Positions 1 to 8,587 of a stretch of DNA of 64,000 bases are shown one piece after another. The stretch comes from Miltoncostaea sp963703045. GTDB taxonomy: Bacteria > Actinomycetota > Thermoleophilia > Miltoncostaeales > Miltoncostaeaceae. A program made the translations under genes and the position numbers. The stretch's first letter is position 1. Each line of letters starts with the position of its first letter. The DNA lies in assembly GCA_963703045.1 (NCBI GenBank), contig OY969782.1, positions 186,001-250,000 of the forward strand, in the 5' to 3' direction. Under the pieces are notes generated by a model. It worked only from the letters and a program-made list of their open reading frames with translations. It made no database searches and had not been told where the DNA came from.

Positions 1-1
1 G

Positions 2-532
2 CCCGGCGCGCACTCGCTGTACCTGACGATCTTCGACCAGGGCGATGTGCTCTTCGACTCGGCGGTGTTCCTCGACCGCCTGTCGGTCAACTCCCAGTCG
101 CCCTGCACCGCGGGCCTGGCCGCCGACCTGAGCCCCGGCGCGCCGACCGGCGCCTTCGCCCTGCCCAACGGCCGCGTCTCGGTGCCCGTCAGCCGGCTCT
201 TCCTGCCGAGCCGTCTGCGCATCAACTCGCCGAAGTACCTCCGCACCTCCGACGGCCGCGTCCGCCTCTCGGCGAGCGTCAGCGACAACTTCGGGTTCCT
301 GGTCCGCCAGGCCCGGTTCACCGTCCGCAGCGTGCCGGCCGGCCTCGTGCGGCCCGCCGCCACGCTGACGAAGGTCGACGGCGAGGCGACCGTCAACCTG
401 AGGCCCACGGCGCGCCTGCGCGCGCGCGGGGCGGGCTTCGTCGACACGTACATCTGCGCCCGCAAGAACCGCGAGCTCGAGACCCGCGGCATCTCGCTCT
501 GCCGGCTCTCGCGCTTCTTCTACCGGCCCTGA
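2..532 (+). CDS. Secreted choice-of-anchor-L-like protein, C-terminal part
   Basis: The gene enters from the left edge, so only the last 176 codons are visible. The first residues (HSLYLTIFDQGD, then FDSAVFLDRL) match the end of choice-of-anchor L domains, beta-sandwich domains of exported actinobacterial proteins. After that comes a beta-rich tail with two cysteines near the C-terminus (ICARK, SLCRL) that could form a disulfide. There is no transmembrane anchor or sorting motif at the end. The function is unknown, and the assignment rests on the short motif at the edge. It converges with the next gene over a strong hairpin. Confidence 0.6.
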   Translation, partial: PGAHSLYLTIFDQGDVLFDSAVFLDRLSVNSQSPCTAGLAADLSPGAPTGAFALPNGRVSVPVSRLFLPSRLRINSPKYLRTSDGRVRLSASVSDNFGFLVRQARFTVRSVPAGLVRPAATLTKVDGEATVNLRPTARLRARGAGFVDTYICARKNRELETRGISLCRLSRFFYRP

Positions 533-544
533 TCGCGCGGTGAG

Positions 545-575
545 GCGGGACGCCGGGCACCCCCCGGCGTCCCGC
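545..575. terminator. Bidirectional hairpin terminator
   Basis: A perfect 13-bp inverted repeat (545-557 with 563-575, 5-nt loop) lies between two convergent stop codons. There is no U-run, as is usual for GC-rich actinobacterial terminators. Confidence 0.7.
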
Positions 576-605
576 GAGCCGCGGGCGCCGGGAGGCGCCC
601 ACGCC

Positions 606-1487
606 TCAGGGCTCGGTGTGCTCGCTCCCGCGCCGCTCGATCGCGGCGATCTCCGGTGTGGGCGCGGGCACGCCCGGCCGGGAGCCGTCGGCATCGGCGA
701 GGGCCTGTAGTTCGGGAGTCGGGGCCGGCGCCGTCTGGCGGTCCCGTACCGCCTCACGCGCCGCGATCCATCGGGCGGCGTCGCCGAAGTGACGGCGGGC
801 GGCCTCCATCTGCCCGTCGCCGGGCTCGAGACCGGGCTCGACCGCCGGCGCCTCGCGGACCATGTCCGGCGGGTACGGGATGCTCAGCCCCCAGGCGACC
901 GACTCGACCGGCATGGCGGGGATCGGCACGAGATGGCTCGCGTCCGACCCACCCACGCCGACCGCGATCGCCGTGACCATGTGGGTGTCGAGATCGACGA
1001 AGGCGTCCCGCACATCCCCGATCGGCTCGCCGAGCGTGTCGGTGACCCGCGCCTGGGTGGCCGCGACCAGCGAGGTCACCCGGCGGGCGCCCGGCCGGTG
1101 GCCACGCGCCCGCGCGACGGCGGCCAGGCCGTCCAGGTCGGCGGTCGGGTCGCCGGCGATGCCCGTCGAGATGTCGTGGTCGATCCTCAGCGTCACGCGG
1201 GTGCGGTCGGCGCTCACGGCCTCGAGGGTGATCACGCCGGAGTACACGACCTCGTCGCGCGACGTCCATGCGACCGACACGTCGGCGATCTCCTCGGTGA
1301 GCACCCCCGTCCAGCCCGTGCGTCCGCCGGCGGCCTCGGCGACGAACTCCACGGTGCCGTCGTCGCGCTCGCGGACATCGGCCACCCCGTGCAGGAACGC
1401 CGGGAACATCGCGGGATCGGAGACGATGGCGTAGGCGTCCGTCACCGGCACGTCCACGACGATGGCCCTCTCGGAGGAGGTGATCAT
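606..1487 (-). CDS. SRPBCC family protein fused to a PRC-barrel-like domain
   Basis: A 293-aa cytoplasmic protein. Residues 1-125 resemble a SRPBCC/polyketide-cyclase fold (opening ITSSERAIVVDVPVTDAY, later RVTLRIDHD), a hydrophobic ligand-binding family. Residues about 140-205 resemble a PRC barrel (VTDTLGEPIGDVRDAFVDL), a fold found in photosynthetic reaction centre H subunits, RimM and many stress proteins. The tail is Pro/Ala-rich and low-complexity. ATG at 1487 is preceded 7 nt upstream by TAGTGT, so the mRNA is probably leaderless. No substrate can be assigned. The SRPBCC call is fairly sure; the PRC call is moderate. Confidence 0.65.
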   Translation of the reverse strand: MITSSERAIVVDVPVTDAYAIVSDPAMFPAFLHGVADVRERDDGTVEFVAEAAGGRTGWTGVLTEEIADVSVAWTSRDEVVYSGVITLEAVSADRTRVTLRIDHDISTGIAGDPTADLDGLAAVARARGHRPGARRVTSLVAATQARVTDTLGEPIGDVRDAFVDLDTHMVTAIAVGVGGSDASHLVPIPAMPVESVAWGLSIPYPPDMVREAPAVEPGLEPGDGQMEAARRHFGDAARWIAAREAVRDRQTAPAPTPELQALADADGSRPGVPAPTPEIAAIERRGSEHTEP

Positions 1488-1494
1488 CCCGGCG

Positions 1495-1500
1495 ACACTA
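1495..1500 (-). promoter_or_regulatory. -10 element, leaderless start of the SRPBCC gene
   Basis: TAGTGT on the minus strand, 7 nt before the ATG at 1487. No convincing -35 box. Confidence 0.45.
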
Positions 1501-1532
1501 GCGGAGTACCCCGCGAGCGCCGCCCGAGCCCG

Positions 1533-2708
1533 TCACCGGCCGCTCTCCGGCGTGCGGCCGAGACGCAGGGCGGTGCCGCTCTGCGTCACCGCGACGACCT
1601 GCTCCCCGGTCACGGCGAGCGCGGCCGGACGGCCGGGCGTCAACCACGAGCCGATGACCGCGCCGGTCGCCGCGTCCAGCTCGACGACGTTGCGCCCGGC
1701 GGCGTCGGCCGCCCACGCCGAACCTCCCCCCACGGCGATGTCGACCGGACCCTTGCCCACCCGTGCGCAGACGCCGGGGCCCGGTCCGACGGGCGCGCGC
1801 AGGACGCCGTCGGGGCAGCCGTTCGCGACCCACACGGCGCCGAGGCCCACCGCGATCGCCGTGGGCCCCGCCGGCGCGGCCCGCCGGCCGGTCACCCGGC
1901 CGGTGGTCGGATCGCGTCGCGTCACCAGGCCCCTGCCGCCGTCCTGCCGCGACAGCACCCAGACCGAGCCGTACCCCGCGGCGACGTCGATGGCCCCCGG
2001 GGCCACGCGTGACCACGGTCGCCCCGACCCGGTCGGCACGCCGGTGACGCGGTCGCCCCCGATCGCCACCACCCGCGCGGGGAGCACGGCGATCCGCTCG
2101 GGCAAGAGGTCGCCCGTGCGTCTGACGATCCGCGATCCATCGGCGCCGACCCGTACGACGAGGCCGTTGCCCGAGCGCTGGAGTGCCACCCACACGGCGC
2201 CGTCGCCCGTGGCGACGGCGGTCGCGAGGTCGCCGGCGGCCCCCACCGTCAACGTGGTGGCGGCGTCGGCGCCGGAGGCGGGGAAGGCGGCGAGGCGCCG
2301 GTCGCGCAGGCCGAGCGTCCAGATCGTGCCCCCTCCGCCCGCGACGCTCGCGGCGCCGAGGTCGGGACCTCCGATCGGGGTGACCCCCTCGCGGGTGATC
2401 GCCGGGCGTCCGTCGGTCGCCCGCGTGAGCACGACGGTCCACATGATCGCGCCGGCGACCGCGGCCACGACCGCGACGAGCGAGACCCGGGCCCATCGGC
2501 CCCGTCGCTCCGGATCGGCCCGCACCTCGTCCGCGAGGGCGACGACGCGGTGCCAGGCGCCGAGGGCCCGGTCCAGACCCGGTGACGTCCTCATCGGCGC
2601 GCCCCCGTCGCCTGCACCGGAGGGGCGCCGCCGCCGGCCGCGTGCCTCACCCGCCGGGCCGGAGGAGGCCGGGAACGCCGATGGCCCCCGGCCTGGACGC
2701 CGCATCAT
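1533..2708 (-). CDS. Membrane-anchored beta-propeller (YVTN/PQQ-like repeat) protein
   Basis: A 391-aa protein with a basic N-terminal region, one transmembrane segment at about residues 74-94 (VSLVAVVAAVAGAIMWTVVL) and an extracytoplasmic part built of repeated blades. The blades carry recurring units such as GAVWVALQ, GSVWVLS, GAVWVANG and GSAWAAD, typical of YVTN/Vgb-like propellers. It is likely a surface or periplasmic-space scaffold or binding protein; no catalytic residues are evident. Start choice: ATG 2708 follows a TACCCT element by 10 nt; an internal ATG at 2594 would give 353 aa with the same membrane topology. Confidence 0.65.
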   Translation of the reverse strand: MMRRPGRGPSAFPASSGPAGEARGRRRRPSGAGDGGAPMRTSPGLDRALGAWHRVVALADEVRADPERRGRWARVSLVAVVAAVAGAIMWTVVLTRATDGRPAITREGVTPIGGPDLGAASVAGGGGTIWTLGLRDRRLAAFPASGADAATTLTVGAAGDLATAVATGDGAVWVALQRSGNGLVVRVGADGSRIVRRTGDLLPERIAVLPARVVAIGGDRVTGVPTGSGRPWSRVAPGAIDVAAGYGSVWVLSRQDGGRGLVTRRDPTTGRVTGRRAAPAGPTAIAVGLGAVWVANGCPDGVLRAPVGPGPGVCARVGKGPVDIAVGGGSAWAADAAGRNVVELDAATGAVIGSWLTPGRPAALAVTGEQVVAVTQSGTALRLGRTPESGR

Positions 2709-2718
2709 CCACGGGGCC

Positions 2719-2724
2719 AGGGTA
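2719..2724 (-). promoter_or_regulatory. Candidate -10 element for the beta-propeller gene
   Basis: TACCCT on the minus strand, 10 nt before the ATG at 2708. It favours the longer start. Confidence 0.35.
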
Positions 2725-2794
2725 CCGCGGGGGACGGCACGGGTCGCGCGGGCGCGGTCGGCGCGCGCCGGCCCGCGGGGGTGCGAGCCGCGGA

Positions 2795-2998
2795 TCAGCC
2801 GCTCGCGCCGCCGCGGACGACCCGGGCGATGGTCGAGCCGACGTACCAGATCGATAGGCCCAGGAAGATCAGGCCGAGGCCCGTGTAGACCTGCTGCGCC
2901 TCGAGCGGACTGCGCCGCGCCACCGGCTCGGCGATGCGCTCACCGAGCTTGGACCGCCATCCCACCATCGCGCTCTGTCCGACCGTGTGGGTGTTCAT
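2795..2998 (-). CDS. Small single-pass membrane protein, unknown
   Basis: A 67-aa protein opening MNTHTVGQSAMVGW. Residues about 38-58 form one hydrophobic helix (VYTGLGLIFLGLSIWYVGS) and the C-terminus is short and basic. ATG 2998 is preceded by a G-rich ribosome-binding site (GGGGGGAA). It lies between the propeller gene and the TPR gene on the same strand, and the three could be co-transcribed. I recognise no family. Confidence 0.55.
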   Translation of the reverse strand: MNTHTVGQSAMVGWRSKLGERIAEPVARRSPLEAQQVYTGLGLIFLGLSIWYVGSTIARVVRGGASG

Positions 2999-3081
2999 GG
3001 GTTCCCCCCGTGTCGTTCGCGTGGGGGAGGGGTACCCGATGCCGCCGCCGGCGACTCGGATCGCATACGGCGACGCCCCGC

Positions 3082-4386
3082 TCACGGCGGCAGCCGTGCG
3101 AGCTCGCGGCGCGCGACGGGGGCCCACCGCAGCGAGAACGCCGGGTTCAGATCGAGCGCGGCCGACAGCCGGGCGCGTGCCGTCCCGCTGCGGCCGGCGC
3201 AGGCCGCGGCCATGCCGGCCTGGAAGAGCAGGAGGGGATCGGGCGTGCCCAGACGCAGGCTCCGCGTCGCGTGGCGATCGCCCTCGGCGCACCGGCCGGC
3301 GCGCGTGAGCACCCAGCCGAGCGCCTGATCGCCGGCGATGCCGGGCCTCGCCGACCGGGCGCGACGCGCGCGCGCGATGTCGGCCGCCGTCGGGCGGCGC
3401 CGGTCGGCGTCGTGCAGCGCCCGGTCGAGGTCGACCTCGCTGCCGTTGGCCTCCAGCCGGTCGAAGGCCGCCAACGCCTGTCGTTCGTGGGCTGCGGCCT
3501 GCTCTCCGCGACCCAGGGCGCGCTCGACCTCGGCGAGCGCGGTGAGGTGGTCCGGCTCCGGCAGCTCTGCGGCGACCCGGGCGAACAGCCGCCCGGCGCC
3601 CTCGAGGTCGCCCCGGGCGGCGCGGACCCGCCCGAGCGCGAACGACGCCTCGGCGTCTCCGGGCGCCTCGGCGAGCGCGCCGCGGACCTCCCGCTCGGCG
3701 CCGTCCAGGTCGCCTCCCGTGAGCAGCAGCAGCGCGAGCTGGGCGCGCGTCGCCGCCCGCGCCCCGCTGCCTGCCGGCGCCGCGTTGACCGCCAGGCGCA
3801 TCAGCAGGGCCGCCCCGGCCCGATCGCCGACGAGCTCGCGGGCGTACGACGCCCGACTGTAGGAGGCGAGGTCCGGGTGGAGGTCCTGATGGCGCTGGGC
3901 CAGGGCGAAGCCCTCGCGATACCGGCCGAGCTCGATCAGCGCGTCGGTGCGCACGCCGAGTGGCGCCACCCGGTCAGGGGCGACGGCGAGGCTGCGCGAG
4001 GTCCAGGCGAGGGCCTCCTCGAAACGATGGCGCGACGCGGCGACGTGCCCGAGCGCGTCGAGCGCCGCGAACGCCCGGGGGTCGTGGCGCACCGCCCGGC
4101 GGGCGGCCTCGTCGGCCCGGGTGAGCCACGCGGGGTCGCCGGTCGCGCCCGCGCGGGCGATGTAGGCCTCGGCGAGCGTCGTCAGGGCGGCGACGTCCGC
4201 CGGATCGGCCGCGACGCGCGCCTCCGCGAGGGCGATCACCCGCTCGGGGCCGGGGCGCGTGCCGGCGACGGCCTGCACGGGCTCGGCTCCGCGCCGGTCC
4301 CCCAGGACGACGAGGGCGAGCGCGAAGACCGCCACGGCGACGGGGAGCGCGAGGAGGGCCGGGGGCATGCGTCGGGGGGGTGTCAT
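3082..4386 (-). CDS. Membrane-anchored tetratricopeptide repeat protein
   Basis: A 434-aa protein. A transmembrane or signal-anchor segment (about residues 9-29, LLALPVAVAVFALALVVLG) is followed by helical TPR units: ALTTLAEAYIARAG, AFAALDALGHVAASRHRFEEAL, RTDALIELGRYREGFALAQ, ASFALGRVRAARGDLEGAGRLF. This is an extracytoplasmic TPR scaffold. The ATG follows a GAGGA ribosome-binding site and lies about 80 bp downstream of the DUF4331 gene on the same strand. The two may form an operon; a TPR partner for a secreted DUF4331 protein is an inference from position only. Confidence 0.7.
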   Translation of the reverse strand: MTPPRRMPPALLALPVAVAVFALALVVLGDRRGAEPVQAVAGTRPGPERVIALAEARVAADPADVAALTTLAEAYIARAGATGDPAWLTRADEAARRAVRHDPRAFAALDALGHVAASRHRFEEALAWTSRSLAVAPDRVAPLGVRTDALIELGRYREGFALAQRHQDLHPDLASYSRASYARELVGDRAGAALLMRLAVNAAPAGSGARAATRAQLALLLLTGGDLDGAEREVRGALAEAPGDAEASFALGRVRAARGDLEGAGRLFARVAAELPEPDHLTALAEVERALGRGEQAAAHERQALAAFDRLEANGSEVDLDRALHDADRRRPTAADIARARRARSARPGIAGDQALGWVLTRAGRCAEGDRHATRSLRLGTPDPLLLFQAGMAAACAGRSGTARARLSAALDLNPAFSLRWAPVARRELARLPP

Positions 4387-4465
4387 GGGTCCTCGGGGTG
4401 CGGTCGCCGGTGGTCCTGCCGTACGGCCGGGGGGTGGAGCGGCCCCCCGGCCGCGCGGCGGTCGT

Positions 4466-5941
4466 TCAGCCTGCGTGCGGGACGGAGTCGAAGCCCGATC
4501 CCGGTGTCGCGACGTACGGGAACGACGTCAGGAACGGCACGTCGTTCGCGTTGACCCCGTCACCGAGCACGGGGGCGAGGACGGCGTTGGCGCCGTTCGG
4601 CGCCGGCAGCCCGAAGGGCGAGGCGAGGACGCCCGCCACGGCCCGCTCCTCGATGTTGACGACGTCGTCGATCAGGCGGCGGCCGTTCGGGAACCCGTCG
4701 GCCTGCCCGGCCAGCAGCCCGAGCCGGTCCTGCTCGGCGAACGGCGTGGGCGGGACGGCGAGGTTCACGCGCAGCAGGTCGGCCGGGGCGGGCTTGCCGC
4801 TGATGGCGGTCGTCGGCAGCCCGAGCCCGTTGTCGGGCGGGATGCCGGTGAGCAGGACCGTCGTCAGGTCGATGCGCCCCGTCGTCGGCGCGCCGATGTC
4901 GTAGAGGGCGTTCAGGATGCCCGCGAGCTCGGGCGCGAGGTAGTGCTTCTCGAACTGGCGGTCGTCCGCCGGATCGCTGCGGTTCCAGAGATCCTTCGCG
5001 CCCAGCGGTATCACGACCTCGTTGACGAGGGGCTCGGCCAGTCGCGAGACCTGCTGCCACCGGACCCTCGCCCGCTTGTGCCGCAGGTCGTAGACCGGCC
5101 GCGACGCCGAGGCGTAGACGCCGACCGCGGAGCTGGTGGCGTTGGCATCGGTCGGGATGGCCCCCGTGCGGGTGAGGTGGCCGATCGGCACCTGGATCGC
5201 GATGGTGTTGACGTTGTAACCCCGCAGCCCGTTGACGCCGCCCGTGATGAAGCCGCCCGGGGGGTCGCTGCGGAATCCGAGCAGGTCGAAGATGCCGCCC
5301 AGGTTGACGAAGAACGGATCGTCGCGCTGGCCGGCGAAGACCTTCGTCCCGTCCTTGAACGTGTGGATGGCGGGGGCCACCAGCGACTCGTAGTCGGGCG
5401 TCGAGCGCGGGCCGACGTTGTTCGGCGGCGTCAGCAGGTTCCTGCCGAGCGTCCGCACCACCCTGCGGCCCTTGCCGTCGCGCGTGATGCGGCGCAGCGT
5501 GTACGTCTGCACGACGTTGAGGTTGGCGTACGAGCCGGTCGCCGCGTCGTAGGTGACGGCGGCGGTGTTGTAGAGGAAGGTCGCCGGGTTGACCACCTTC
5601 GTCGAGAACCGCAGCTCGTACGTGACGTCCTCCACGCCGTCGCCGGTGTTGTTGACCTTGATCGCGTACTTCACCGCGTCCGAGAAGCGGTAGAAGTTGG
5701 GGCCGCCCGCCGGCTCCTGGAACGGCACGTAGTTCGCGATCAGGGTCGCCGTGTCGGGCGCATCGGGAGAGCGGAACGCGTAGACGTCGGTGTTGTCGGC
5801 CGTCGGGTCCTCGGTGATCGAGGGAGCCTCTCGGTGGCTCGAGGCGCCCCCGAAGGGAGGGGCGACGGCGACGGCGAGTGCGGCCGCGCCCACCGCCAGC
5901 GGCGTCGCGACGATCCAACGCCGTCGTGCTCGTGATCGCAC
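4466..5941 (-). CDS. Secreted DUF4331 domain protein
   Basis: A 491-aa exported protein of the DUF4331 family. The N-terminus is a signal peptide (RRRWIVATPLAVGAAALAVAVA) cut near GGASSHREAP. The family hallmarks follow: SSHREAPSITEDPTADNTDVYAF, then NFYRFSDAVKYAIKVNN, GRNLLTPPNNVGPRST, and NRSDPADDRQFEKHYL near the end (quoted in parts). The molecular function of the family is not established. I chose GTG 5941 because an AAAGGA ribosome-binding site sits about 8 nt upstream; the longer ATG at 5986 would bury the signal peptide. Next to an exported unknown (6060-7019) and a TPR protein. Confidence 0.8.
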   Translation of the reverse strand: MRSRARRRWIVATPLAVGAAALAVAVAPPFGGASSHREAPSITEDPTADNTDVYAFRSPDAPDTATLIANYVPFQEPAGGPNFYRFSDAVKYAIKVNNTGDGVEDVTYELRFSTKVVNPATFLYNTAAVTYDAATGSYANLNVVQTYTLRRITRDGKGRRVVRTLGRNLLTPPNNVGPRSTPDYESLVAPAIHTFKDGTKVFAGQRDDPFFVNLGGIFDLLGFRSDPPGGFITGGVNGLRGYNVNTIAIQVPIGHLTRTGAIPTDANATSSAVGVYASASRPVYDLRHKRARVRWQQVSRLAEPLVNEVVIPLGAKDLWNRSDPADDRQFEKHYLAPELAGILNALYDIGAPTTGRIDLTTVLLTGIPPDNGLGLPTTAISGKPAPADLLRVNLAVPPTPFAEQDRLGLLAGQADGFPNGRRLIDDVVNIEERAVAGVLASPFGLPAPNGANAVLAPVLGDGVNANDVPFLTSFPYVATPGSGFDSVPHAG

Positions 5942-6059
5942 GGGATCGATCCTTTCGTTCGACTCCGTCGCGCCGGCGCGATGCATCGGTGCCGGCGGAC
6001 GGCGGTGATGACCGTGACGCGGGCGTGCCCGCGATCCCGTCCCTGGGACGTGTCCGGGC

Positions 6060-7019
6060 TCACAGCCCGGGGCCGCGCAGTCCGGCCGGCGGCGTGGGGC
6101 CGCGGTCCACGAGGACCGCGCCGAGCCGCTCGGCCGCGCGCGAGGAGATGGACAGTCGGAACCGACCGCGCCGGTCGAGGCGCGCGAGCCGGGGCACACG
6201 GCGGGCGAGGGCGCCCGGCCGTGACAGGCGGAGCGTCGCGAGGGGGATGCGGGGCCGCACCTCGCCGACCGTCCCGGCGCCGTCGCCGGGCGTGCGGAAG
6301 ACGATGCGCGGGCGCAGGGCGACCGCGAACACCGACCATCCGAGCGGCGGATCGCCCCGGGCCCTCCCGGTCCGCGCCACCGGCCGCACGGTCCAGAGGT
6401 ACGCCCGCCCGCGTCGCAGCGCGCCGGCCGGCACCCGCAGGCGCGTGCCGCGCACCCGCGCGTGGACCACCCGCCGCGGCCCGCGCATCACATCGACCCG
6501 CACGGCCGCGGCCGCGGGCGCGGCGCGCCATCGCAGGGTCGGACGCGGCCCGGCCACCCAGGCGGCCACCGGGCCGACGAGCGCCCCGCGCAGGGCCTCC
6601 ACCCGCGCCGCCTCGCCGGGAGTCGTGGCGGTGGTGGGCGACCGGCCCACCCGCGCGGCCTCGGCCGCGAGCTCCGCGGTGTCCTCGTCGGGGGGCGGTT
6701 CGGCCTCGACGCCGACGCCGTTGACCGGGTCGCCGACGCCCCCGGGGCCGGGGGTCGGCACGGGAGGCGGGTCGTCGTCCGCGTCGCCGGGGCCGAGCAC
6801 CGCGCAGTCGCCCGGGGCGGCGTCGCGGCAGCGGTCCGGGGCGAGGCCGGGCGTGCCGGCCCACCCCCCCGGCGCGCCCGGTCCGAACGTGGGCGACCAG
6901 GCCCGGATCGGTCCGCCCACGAACGCGGCCGGCACCCGCACCACCACGTCGGCCCTCGCGGCCTCCGGCGGTGCCAGGACCCCTGCGGCGGCGAGGACGA
7001 TGACGACGTGCCGGCGCAT
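6060..7019 (-). CDS. Secreted protein of unknown function
   Basis: A 319-aa protein with a clear signal peptide (MRRHVVIVLAAAGVLAPPEAARA). A Pro/Gly/Asp-rich segment (about residues 60-110) follows. The C-terminal two thirds look beta-rich and Ig/fibronectin-like (AWVAGPRPTLRWRAAPAAAAV, RGRAYLWTVRPVARTG), as in domains that present extracted values in secreted actinobacterial proteins. Start at ATG 7019 is preceded by GTGGAG. Function is not recognisable. It precedes the DUF4331 gene on the same strand but is separated by 118 bp. Confidence 0.6.
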   Translation of the reverse strand: MRRHVVIVLAAAGVLAPPEAARADVVVRVPAAFVGGPIRAWSPTFGPGAPGGWAGTPGLAPDRCRDAAPGDCAVLGPGDADDDPPPVPTPGPGGVGDPVNGVGVEAEPPPDEDTAELAAEAARVGRSPTTATTPGEAARVEALRGALVGPVAAWVAGPRPTLRWRAAPAAAAVRVDVMRGPRRVVHARVRGTRLRVPAGALRRGRAYLWTVRPVARTGRARGDPPLGWSVFAVALRPRIVFRTPGDGAGTVGEVRPRIPLATLRLSRPGALARRVPRLARLDRRGRFRLSISSRAAERLGAVLVDRGPTPPAGLRGPGL

Positions 7020-7244
7020 TGCCACTCCACGGGCTCCGCACCCCGACGGGTGCCCCACGACGTGTTCGGGTCTACACTCGGCCCTCGGCACCGCCCCTGT
7101 CACGTCGAGATGCCACGGTCACGCCGCCGATCGCCGGAAGATCCCATGAGGCGTCGCAGGCATCCCCCGGAGCGGTGATCCTCAGCCCGCGGCCGCCCCG
7201 CTCGCGGTGCGGCGGGAGTCGGGACCTCGACGGCCACCCCGAGC

Positions 7245-7886
7245 TCAACCCGGGGTTCGCGGTGGCCCCGCCGGACTTCTCGCTCCCCGAGCGCCGAGAC
7301 CGGGCGACGGCGTCGTGATGCCGGCGGGTCGATCGGGGGGACGGAGCGCGGCGAGCACCCGGCCCACCAGCAGGGCCGTGCCGGCTCCGATCGCGATGCC
7401 GAGGGCCGCCCCGGCGAGCACGTCCGACCAGAAGTGCACGCCGAGGTAGACGCGCGAGACCGCGATCGCCGCGGCGAGGCCGACGGCCGCCGCGGCGAGG
7501 CGCGGGTGGAACATCGCGAGAGCGGCGGCGCCCGCGAAGGCCACCGAGGCGTGGCCCGACGGGAACGACGCGTTGCCGGGCAGGTCCACGAGGGCGCTGA
7601 TGCCCGGGTCGGCCACCGGCGGGCGCGCCCGGTCGAACGCGTCCTTCAGCGCGTCGGTCACGAGGGAGGTGACGGGCAGGGCGATCGCGACGGCCATCAG
7701 CGCCGGGGGCGGGAGCTGGCGGCGCCGGACGTCCCCGACCGCGGCGGCGACCACGAACGCGAAGCCCTTGACCCACCACGCCGACAGCAGCACGAACATC
7801 CACGAGACGCCCGACCACCGCAGCGCCTGGACGGCGCGCACCGCCCCCTCGTCGGCCGACTGCAGCAACGCCCACACCCTGGCCAC
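7245..7886 (-). CDS. PAP2 superfamily membrane phosphatase
   Basis: About 213 aa, with five or six hydrophobic segments. All three PAP2 signature blocks are present: KDAFDRARP, PSGHAS, and SRVYLGVHFWSDV with its histidine and aspartate. These enzymes dephosphorylate lipid phosphates such as phosphatidic acid or undecaprenyl pyrophosphate at the membrane surface. The GTG at 7886 is the most likely start, because the residues upstream are basic and non-family-like. The 30-residue C-terminal tail is Pro/Gly-rich. The exact lipid substrate cannot be told from sequence. Confidence 0.85.
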   Translation of the reverse strand: MARVWALLQSADEGAVRAVQALRWSGVSWMFVLLSAWWVKGFAFVVAAAVGDVRRRQLPPPALMAVAIALPVTSLVTDALKDAFDRARPPVADPGISALVDLPGNASFPSGHASVAFAGAAALAMFHPRLAAAAVGLAAAIAVSRVYLGVHFWSDVLAGAALGIAIGAGTALLVGRVLAALRPPDRPAGITTPSPGLGARGARSPAGPPRTPG

Positions 7887-8285
7887 GGTACAACGGCCCC
7901 GGCGGCGGGCGGAGCGGGGCAGGAGCCGGCCCCCATCCGAGCGGAGATGCACCCAGGGGGGCGCAGCCGGATCCGACCGCGCGTCACCGCATGGGACGGC
8001 GGCGTCTGTCAGGAGCCGGTGCCCATTCCCATGGCGATGGCACGGATGCGTCGGTCAACATGCGTCCGCAGTGGTCCACCTCGCTTGGTGTCGGGCGCCG
8101 CGCGCGCTGGAAAGGACGCGTCGTGGACTCATCGAGTCCGGCAAGCTCCCGGACCACTCGCAGGAGAGCCATGACCCGTGACCACACCATCCACGGCCCG
8201 ATCGGCGAGACCGTCGGCGGCGGCGCGACTCGCCCGCGTCCAGAGCGCCGAGTACCGGCCGGAGCGCTCGCGGGGACGCCAACGA
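7887..8285. other. Gene-poor intergenic region upstream of PAP2
   Basis: About 400 bp without a convincing gene. Short ORFs on both strands run through the tRNA or terminator and are not credible. GC content drops slightly. A short direct repeat (CAGGAGCCGG followed by a CCCAT block) occurs near 7920 and again near 8010. No known RNA motif was recognised. Confidence 0.4.
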
Positions 8286-8311
8286 AGAAGCCCCGCCGGA
8301 GCGGGGCTTCT
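8286..8311 (-). terminator. Hairpin terminator of the tRNA unit
   Basis: A perfect 11-bp stem (8286-8296 with 8301-8311, loop CGGA) containing GCCCCGC/GCGGGGC sits just after the 3' end of tRNA-Glu in its direction of transcription. Confidence 0.7.
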
Positions 8312-8322
8312 CGACTCACGAG

Positions 8323-8395
8323 TAGCGCATACGGGATTTGAACCCGTGTTACCGCCGTGAGAGGGCGGCGTCCTAGGCCCCTAGACGAATGCGCC
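8323..8395 (-). tRNA. tRNA-Glu (anticodon CTC)
   Basis: A 73-nt cloverleaf. The acceptor stem is GGCGCAT with ATGCGCT (first pair G-U), the anticodon stem is CCGCC/GGCGG with loop CTCTCAC giving anticodon CTC, and the T-loop TTCAAAT sits in an ACGGG/CCCGT stem. CCA is not encoded. Confidence 0.95.
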
Positions 8396-8425
8396 ACGGA
8401 CACGGACCGAACCGAGGGGGAAGAG

Positions 8426-8496
8426 CTGGGGGAGGAGGATTCGAACCCCCGCTACCGGGGCCAGAACCCGGCGTCCTACCGCTAGACGATCCCCCA
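8426..8496 (-). tRNA. tRNA-Gln (anticodon CTG)
   Basis: A 71-nt cloverleaf. The acceptor stem is TGGGGGA with TCCCCCA, the anticodon stem is CCGGG/CCCGG with loop TTCTGGC giving CTG, and the T-loop is TTCGAAT. CCA is not encoded. It lies 30 bp upstream of tRNA-Glu on the same strand, so the two are probably co-transcribed. Confidence 0.95.
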
Positions 8497-8587
8497 CCAC
8501 CGGACGGGCCGTGGCGATCGTACCAAACGGCCGGGTCGGCTCAAGCCGGGTCGCCGGCCGGCGGCGGCGGCGGTGGCACGGAGAACC

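Noticed and set aside
1462..4554. Very long plus-strand ORF opposite four minus-strand genes
   Set aside because: Shadow frame caused by high GC; Arg/Pro/Ala-rich with no family features, while the opposite strand has recognisable proteins.
7020..7244. Possible riboswitch or extra gene between the secreted protein and PAP2
   Set aside because: No known riboswitch core recognised and no ORF with a plausible start; short and unremarkable.
8171..8341. 57-aa plus-strand ORF with a GGAGAG site upstream of the tRNAs
   Set aside because: It runs through the hairpin and into tRNA-Glu; coding appearance is poor.
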